A stretch of 64,000 nt of DNA from Lachnospiraceae bacterium UBA2864 (GTDB taxonomy: Bacteria; Bacillota; Clostridia; Lachnospirales; Lachnospiraceae), in the NCBI GenBank assembly GCA_002350525.1, contig DEFA01000022.1:71684-135683 (forward strand). The letters are read 5' to 3'. The position numbers and the translations under genes were made by a program. Shown piece after piece: positions 60,906-64,000 of this stretch (positions are counted from its first letter, which is position 1; each line of letters starts with the position of its first letter). The notes beneath the pieces were generated by a model that was given only the letters and a program-made list of their open reading frames with translations, did no database searches and was not told the DNA's origin.

Positions 60906-62657
60906 ATGTTCAGCACAGTAAAAAGAATAATAGCATGGTGCGGTGATTTTAAGAAAGATCTGTTTATAGGATTTATATTTTCTTTCTTTTCATCATGGAT
61001 GGTTGCGGCACCCGTTGCATTTGCGGGTTTTACAATAGGAAGCATAGTCGAGACTCTTAAAAGCGGTGGGAGCATTGAAAAAACACTGTGGCTTAAGTGT
61101 CTCGGGGTTATAGTACTGCTTACGATCGGAAGATTTCTGTTTGATTATCTTAAGGCAAGATATCATGAAACAATCGGATATCTGCTTATAGCGAGAGACA
61201 GGATAAAGATAGGTGAAGCCCTGAAAAGAGTTTCTCTCGGATATTTTCAGACAAATGACACGGGGGCAATACTTAATGCCATAACTACAGGTCTTCATAC
61301 TCTTGAAAATATGGGTATTAGAATGGTTGATAATTTCGTCGGAGGATATCTGAACTTTATATGTATATTGATATTTCTCGCGGTTATGTGTCAGAAGGCT
61401 GCAATTATTGCGGTTTTGGGAGTTGCAGTATCCTTTATCTTTCTCAGCATGATATCACTTCACAGCAGCAGAAACACTAAGGTGCTGAATGCGGAAAATG
61501 AAAGGCTTACACAGGCAGCACTTGAATATACAAGAGGCCTTCCTGTAGTTAAATCTTTTGGCATGGAAGGTGCATCAATAGCATCCTTCAGAGATGCGGT
61601 ATCCAGTGCAAAAAGGATTGCGCTTAAAATAGAGTGGGGATTTATCCCCTATAATTGTCTGCACCTTTTTGCATTAAAGGCTGCAAGCGTATGGATGATA
61701 ATCTCTGTAATGTATGCGGGACTTGCGGGAGAGATGGATCTTAAATTTGTGATAGTTGTAGCATTTCTCTCAATGTCCGTATTCGGAAGTGTTGAGCCGA
61801 TAGCTGACAGTGCTCATGTGCTGGCTGTAATAAACAATGCCCTTGATAAGCTGGAGGATATATCCGAAGGAAGCCTTCTGGATGATAAGGGCAGGAATAT
61901 TAAGCCTGACAGATATGATATAGAGTTTAAAAATGTGGATTTCTCCTATGATAAAAAGAGACAGATACTTAAGGATGTTTCCTTCATACTTCCGGAAGGC
62001 AGTACTACGGCTATTGTTGGTCCTTCGGGAAGCGGTAAGACCACTATATGTAATCTGATCGCGAGATTTTATGATGTATCTTCGGGAAGCATATCTCTCG
62101 GAGGGCATGATCTTACGGAATATACATGTGACAGTCTTCTCACAAACATTTCAATGGTATTCCAGAATGTATATCTATTCAATGATACCATCAGAGCCAA
62201 TATCTGTTTCGGAAGAGATAACGTAACAGAAGAAGAGATGATCGAGGCTGCAAAGAAAGCAAGATGTCATGATTTTATAATGGAGCTTCCGGACAGATAT
62301 GATACGGTGATCGGAGAAGGAGGAGGAACCTTATCGGGTGGACAGAAGCAGAGAATATCAATAGCAAGAGCCATTCTTAAGGATGCTCCTATCATAATCC
62401 TTGACGAATCAACAGCAAGTATCGATCCGGAAAACGAGCATCTGATACAGGGGGCTATAACGGAGCTTTCAAAGGGTAAGACGGTAATCATAATAGCCCA
62501 TAGACTAGCAACTATTGAATCGGTGGATCAGATACTTGTTGTGGATAACGGAAGACTGATAGAGACAGGAACGCATGCCGAACTACTGTCCCGAGGAGGT
62601 AAATACAGCGAATTCGTAAAGATAAGGCAGAAGGCCGAGAATTGGCAGATGGCTTAA
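60906..62657 (+). CDS. ABC half-transporter, permease-ATPase fusion (YbtQ-like)
   Basis: This 583-residue protein has six membrane helices and an ATPase with Walker A GPSGSGKTT, signature LSGGQKQRISIARA and Walker B PIIILDESTASIDPENE. The D-loop STASIDPENE matches the YbtQ/IrtB side of the siderophore-import pair. The start at 60906 lies 1 base after the previous stop; a longer frame from 60867 is an overlap. It is most likely the partner of the preceding half-transporter. Confidence 0.88.
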   Translation: MFSTVKRIIAWCGDFKKDLFIGFIFSFFSSWMVAAPVAFAGFTIGSIVETLKSGGSIEKTLWLKCLGVIVLLTIGRFLFDYLKARYHETIGYLLIARDRIKIGEALKRVSLGYFQTNDTGAILNAITTGLHTLENMGIRMVDNFVGGYLNFICILIFLAVMCQKAAIIAVLGVAVSFIFLSMISLHSSRNTKVLNAENERLTQAALEYTRGLPVVKSFGMEGASIASFRDAVSSAKRIALKIEWGFIPYNCLHLFALKAASVWMIISVMYAGLAGEMDLKFVIVVAFLSMSVFGSVEPIADSAHVLAVINNALDKLEDISEGSLLDDKGRNIKPDRYDIEFKNVDFSYDKKRQILKDVSFILPEGSTTAIVGPSGSGKTTICNLIARFYDVSSGSISLGGHDLTEYTCDSLLTNISMVFQNVYLFNDTIRANICFGRDNVTEEEMIEAAKKARCHDFIMELPDRYDTVIGEGGGTLSGGQKQRISIARAILKDAPIIILDESTASIDPENEHLIQGAITELSKGKTVIIIAHRLATIESVDQILVVDNGRLIETGTHAELLSRGGKYSEFVKIRQKAENWQMA

Positions 62658-62682
62658 GTGATGAAAGTATAAAAATTACAGG

Positions 62683-62731
62683 TTGAATTGTGTATTTTGA
62701 TATGGTATTATTCCGAGTTAGATTTATCTAA
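62683..62731 (+). promoter_or_regulatory. promoter of the second ECF set with a palindrome at the start site
   Basis: TTGAAT (62683-62688), a 17-base spacer and TATTAT (62706-62711) form the promoter. TTAGATTTATCTAA (62718-62731), a palindrome, covers the expected start site, so the set can be regulated separately from the upstream ABC pair. Confidence 0.65.
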
Positions 62732-62753
62732 TTCTGATTATGGAGGATTAATT

Positions 62754-63344
62754 ATGGAGAAGAAAAAACTTACCGCAAAGGATTTTATTACGGTCGGAAT
62801 CTTTACGGCAATCATATTGGTTGTGGAGTTCGCCTGCGGAATCCTAGGTTATATTCATCCATATATAGTGGCTTCATATGTTGTTATGATCCCGCTTGCA
62901 GGATCTATTCCGATGATGCTTTTCTACTCAAAGGTCGAAAAGTTTGGAATGATCACTATAATGTCGATACTGATAGCTATTATGATGTTCCTTTTGGGTA
63001 TGGGATATCTGGGAGCACCGCTTGTTGTTTTAGCCGGCGTAATAGCTGATCTGATCGCAAAATCCGGCGGATATAAGAGTTTTAAGAAGATAGTGATCAG
63101 CCACGGAATATTCTGTTTATGGGTATGTGCTAACTATATCCCTGTTGTTGTAACTGCAAAGTCTTACAGACAAGGACTTTTGGATGAAGGTTATTCTGCA
63201 GAGTATTGCGATAATCTCTTCAGAGCTGTTAATTCAAAAACTCTGGCAGTTCTTCTTATCGTATGTTTTGTTTTCGGCTGTATCGGAGCTTTCGTCGGAA
63301 AGGCAGTTGTTAAGAAACATTTTGAAAAGGCGGGCATAGTATAA
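62754..63344 (+). CDS. ECF transporter S subunit, Trep_Strep/MptD-like family (second copy)
   Basis: This 196-residue membrane protein is a paralogue of the S subunit at 6873, with equal length, a shared KLTAKDFITVGIFTA start and the KKHFEKAGI end. The start at 62754 follows TGGAGGATTAATT; an upstream frame from 62688 lies in the promoter. It is followed 1 base later by a T subunit. The ligand is unknown; the ABC pair and feoAB nearby suggest metallophore or iron uptake. Confidence 0.82.
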   Translation: MEKKKLTAKDFITVGIFTAIILVVEFACGILGYIHPYIVASYVVMIPLAGSIPMMLFYSKVEKFGMITIMSILIAIMMFLLGMGYLGAPLVVLAGVIADLIAKSGGYKSFKKIVISHGIFCLWVCANYIPVVVTAKSYRQGLLDEGYSAEYCDNLFRAVNSKTLAVLLIVCFVFGCIGAFVGKAVVKKHFEKAGIV

Positions 63345-64000
63345 ATGAGTTTTAAACTTGATCCCAGAACAAAGCTTTTTATGGTTTTGGTTGTTTCAAC
63401 GATAATAATGATGAGTGCAACGACAACATTTCAGTGGGTGATCAGAATAATCATTACGCTGATACCGATAGGTCTTATGATTGTAGAAAAGAAGTATGCA
63501 AGTGCTATAAGATTTTTGGTACTGTATTCTGCGGCGCTTATACTTACATTTCGATTTTTATCAGAAGAATCGGGTGGATTCGTTCAATCACTGCTTATAG
63601 GCTATTGCGGAATAGTTGTACAGTTTCTTCCGTCAATCATAACGGCCTGGTACGTTGTCAGAACAACTAAGATCGGCGAGCTGATGTCGGCAATGCAGAA
63701 GATGCATGTTCCCAACGGGATTACGATAGCGCTTGCGGTTGTTATGAGATTCTTTCCTACTATCAGGGAAGAATATGCTTCTATAAGAGATGCCATGAAA
63801 ATGCGCGGTGTTATGCTGGGTGGAGGAAATGCTCTTAGGATGGTTGAGTTCAGGATGATTCCCCTTCTGTTTTCCTGTGTAAATATAGGAGATGAATTAT
63901 CGGCAGCGGCGATAACCAGAGGACTTGGAGGAAAAGTTCAAAGATCGAGCGTTGTAGAGCTGAAGCTCAGTGTAATAGATTATGCGTTTATTTTCTTTTT
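63345..64000 (+). CDS. ECF transporter T subunit, cut by the window edge
   Basis: An open frame of 218 codons starts at ATG 63345, 1 base after the S gene, and runs off the end of the window. It starts MSFKLDPRTKLFMV, the EcfT hallmark (DPRTKL), and contains the coupling motif AAAITRGLGGKVQ near residue 190. It is the second T subunit of the window; the ATPase gene is expected just beyond the edge. Confidence 0.87.
   Translation, partial: MSFKLDPRTKLFMVLVVSTIIMMSATTTFQWVIRIIITLIPIGLMIVEKKYASAIRFLVLYSAALILTFRFLSEESGGFVQSLLIGYCGIVVQFLPSIITAWYVVRTTKIGELMSAMQKMHVPNGITIALAVVMRFFPTIREEYASIRDAMKMRGVMLGGGNALRMVEFRMIPLLFSCVNIGDELSAAAITRGLGGKVQRSSVVELKLSVIDYAFIFF

Noticed and set aside
1..64000. CRISPR arrays, tRNA and rRNA genes, and intact transposases
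   Set aside because: No regular spaced repeats, cloverleaf sequences, rRNA-like tracts or transposase motifs were found on reading either strand.

Overview
The window looks like a chromosomal segment of an anaerobic, low-GC Firmicute, most probably a gut or rumen Lachnospiraceae (Butyrivibrio-like). The basis is AGGAGG-type ribosome binding sites, TTGACA/TATAAT promoters, a T-box leader, several TTG starts, the mannan-utilisation enzymes and ECF transporters. This assignment is inferred from gene content only. Nearly all genes are on the + strand; the only two on the - strand are regulators (a TetR and an AraC protein). No rRNA, tRNA, CRISPR array or intact mobile element was seen.

Layout. 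(1) 1-10.5 kb: the 3' end of a thiazoline-type siderophore/metallophore locus. It holds a thiazolinyl imide reductase, an 1831-residue NRPS (docking-Cy-A with embedded methyltransferase-PCP-TE), a complete ECF transporter (S, T, fused double ATPase) and an AraC regulator. (2) 10.6-12.4 kb: a LemA/DUF3137 pair. (3) 12.5-17.3 kb: a (galacto)mannan locus with a GH113 mannanase, a LacI regulator and a GH130 phosphorylase. It ends in a broken GH36 alpha-galactosidase fused out of frame to the tail of an unrelated surface protein. Repeated TTTA-NN-TAAA palindromes sit in its promoters. (4) 17.4-27.6 kb: a methyltransferase-transglutaminase fusion, an MBL hydrolase, a HAD phosphatase, a LytTR/GHKL two-component pair coupled to an ABC-2 exporter with two ATPases and two permeases, a TetR/HXXEE pair and a decayed flavoprotein gene. 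(5) 27.7-33.4 kb: exported proteins of unknown function behind a very strong promoter, then an alpha/beta hydrolase, a Nudix hydrolase and a glycosyltransferase. (6) 33.8-43.9 kb: cysteine hydrolases, an HxlR regulator, an OmpR-type two-component system with an FtsX/MacB-type ABC transporter, an orphan small transcription unit, four GNAT acetyltransferases and a methyltransferase. (7) 43.9-46.0 kb: a T-box-controlled methionyl-tRNA synthetase. (8) 46.1-54.6 kb: two ATPase/FtsX-permease operons, one with a TetR regulator and shared operators, the other with an AraC regulator. (9) 54.6-64 kb: an iron/metallophore uptake region with an AraC gene divergent from feoAB, another AraC gene, a YbtP/YbtQ-like pair of ABC half-transporters, and a second ECF S/T set that runs off the end.

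The strongest biological theme is iron or metal acquisition at both ends of the window. A pyochelin/equibactin-type biosynthetic system is linked to ECF importers, and about 50 kb later there is a second import set with feoAB. The two S components are both 196 residues with matching ends. Two promoters in the right-hand set share a TTAG-N6-CTAA palindrome. The middle of the window is accessory: exporters with dedicated regulators, resistance-like small enzymes, and at least three gene remnants marking deletions.
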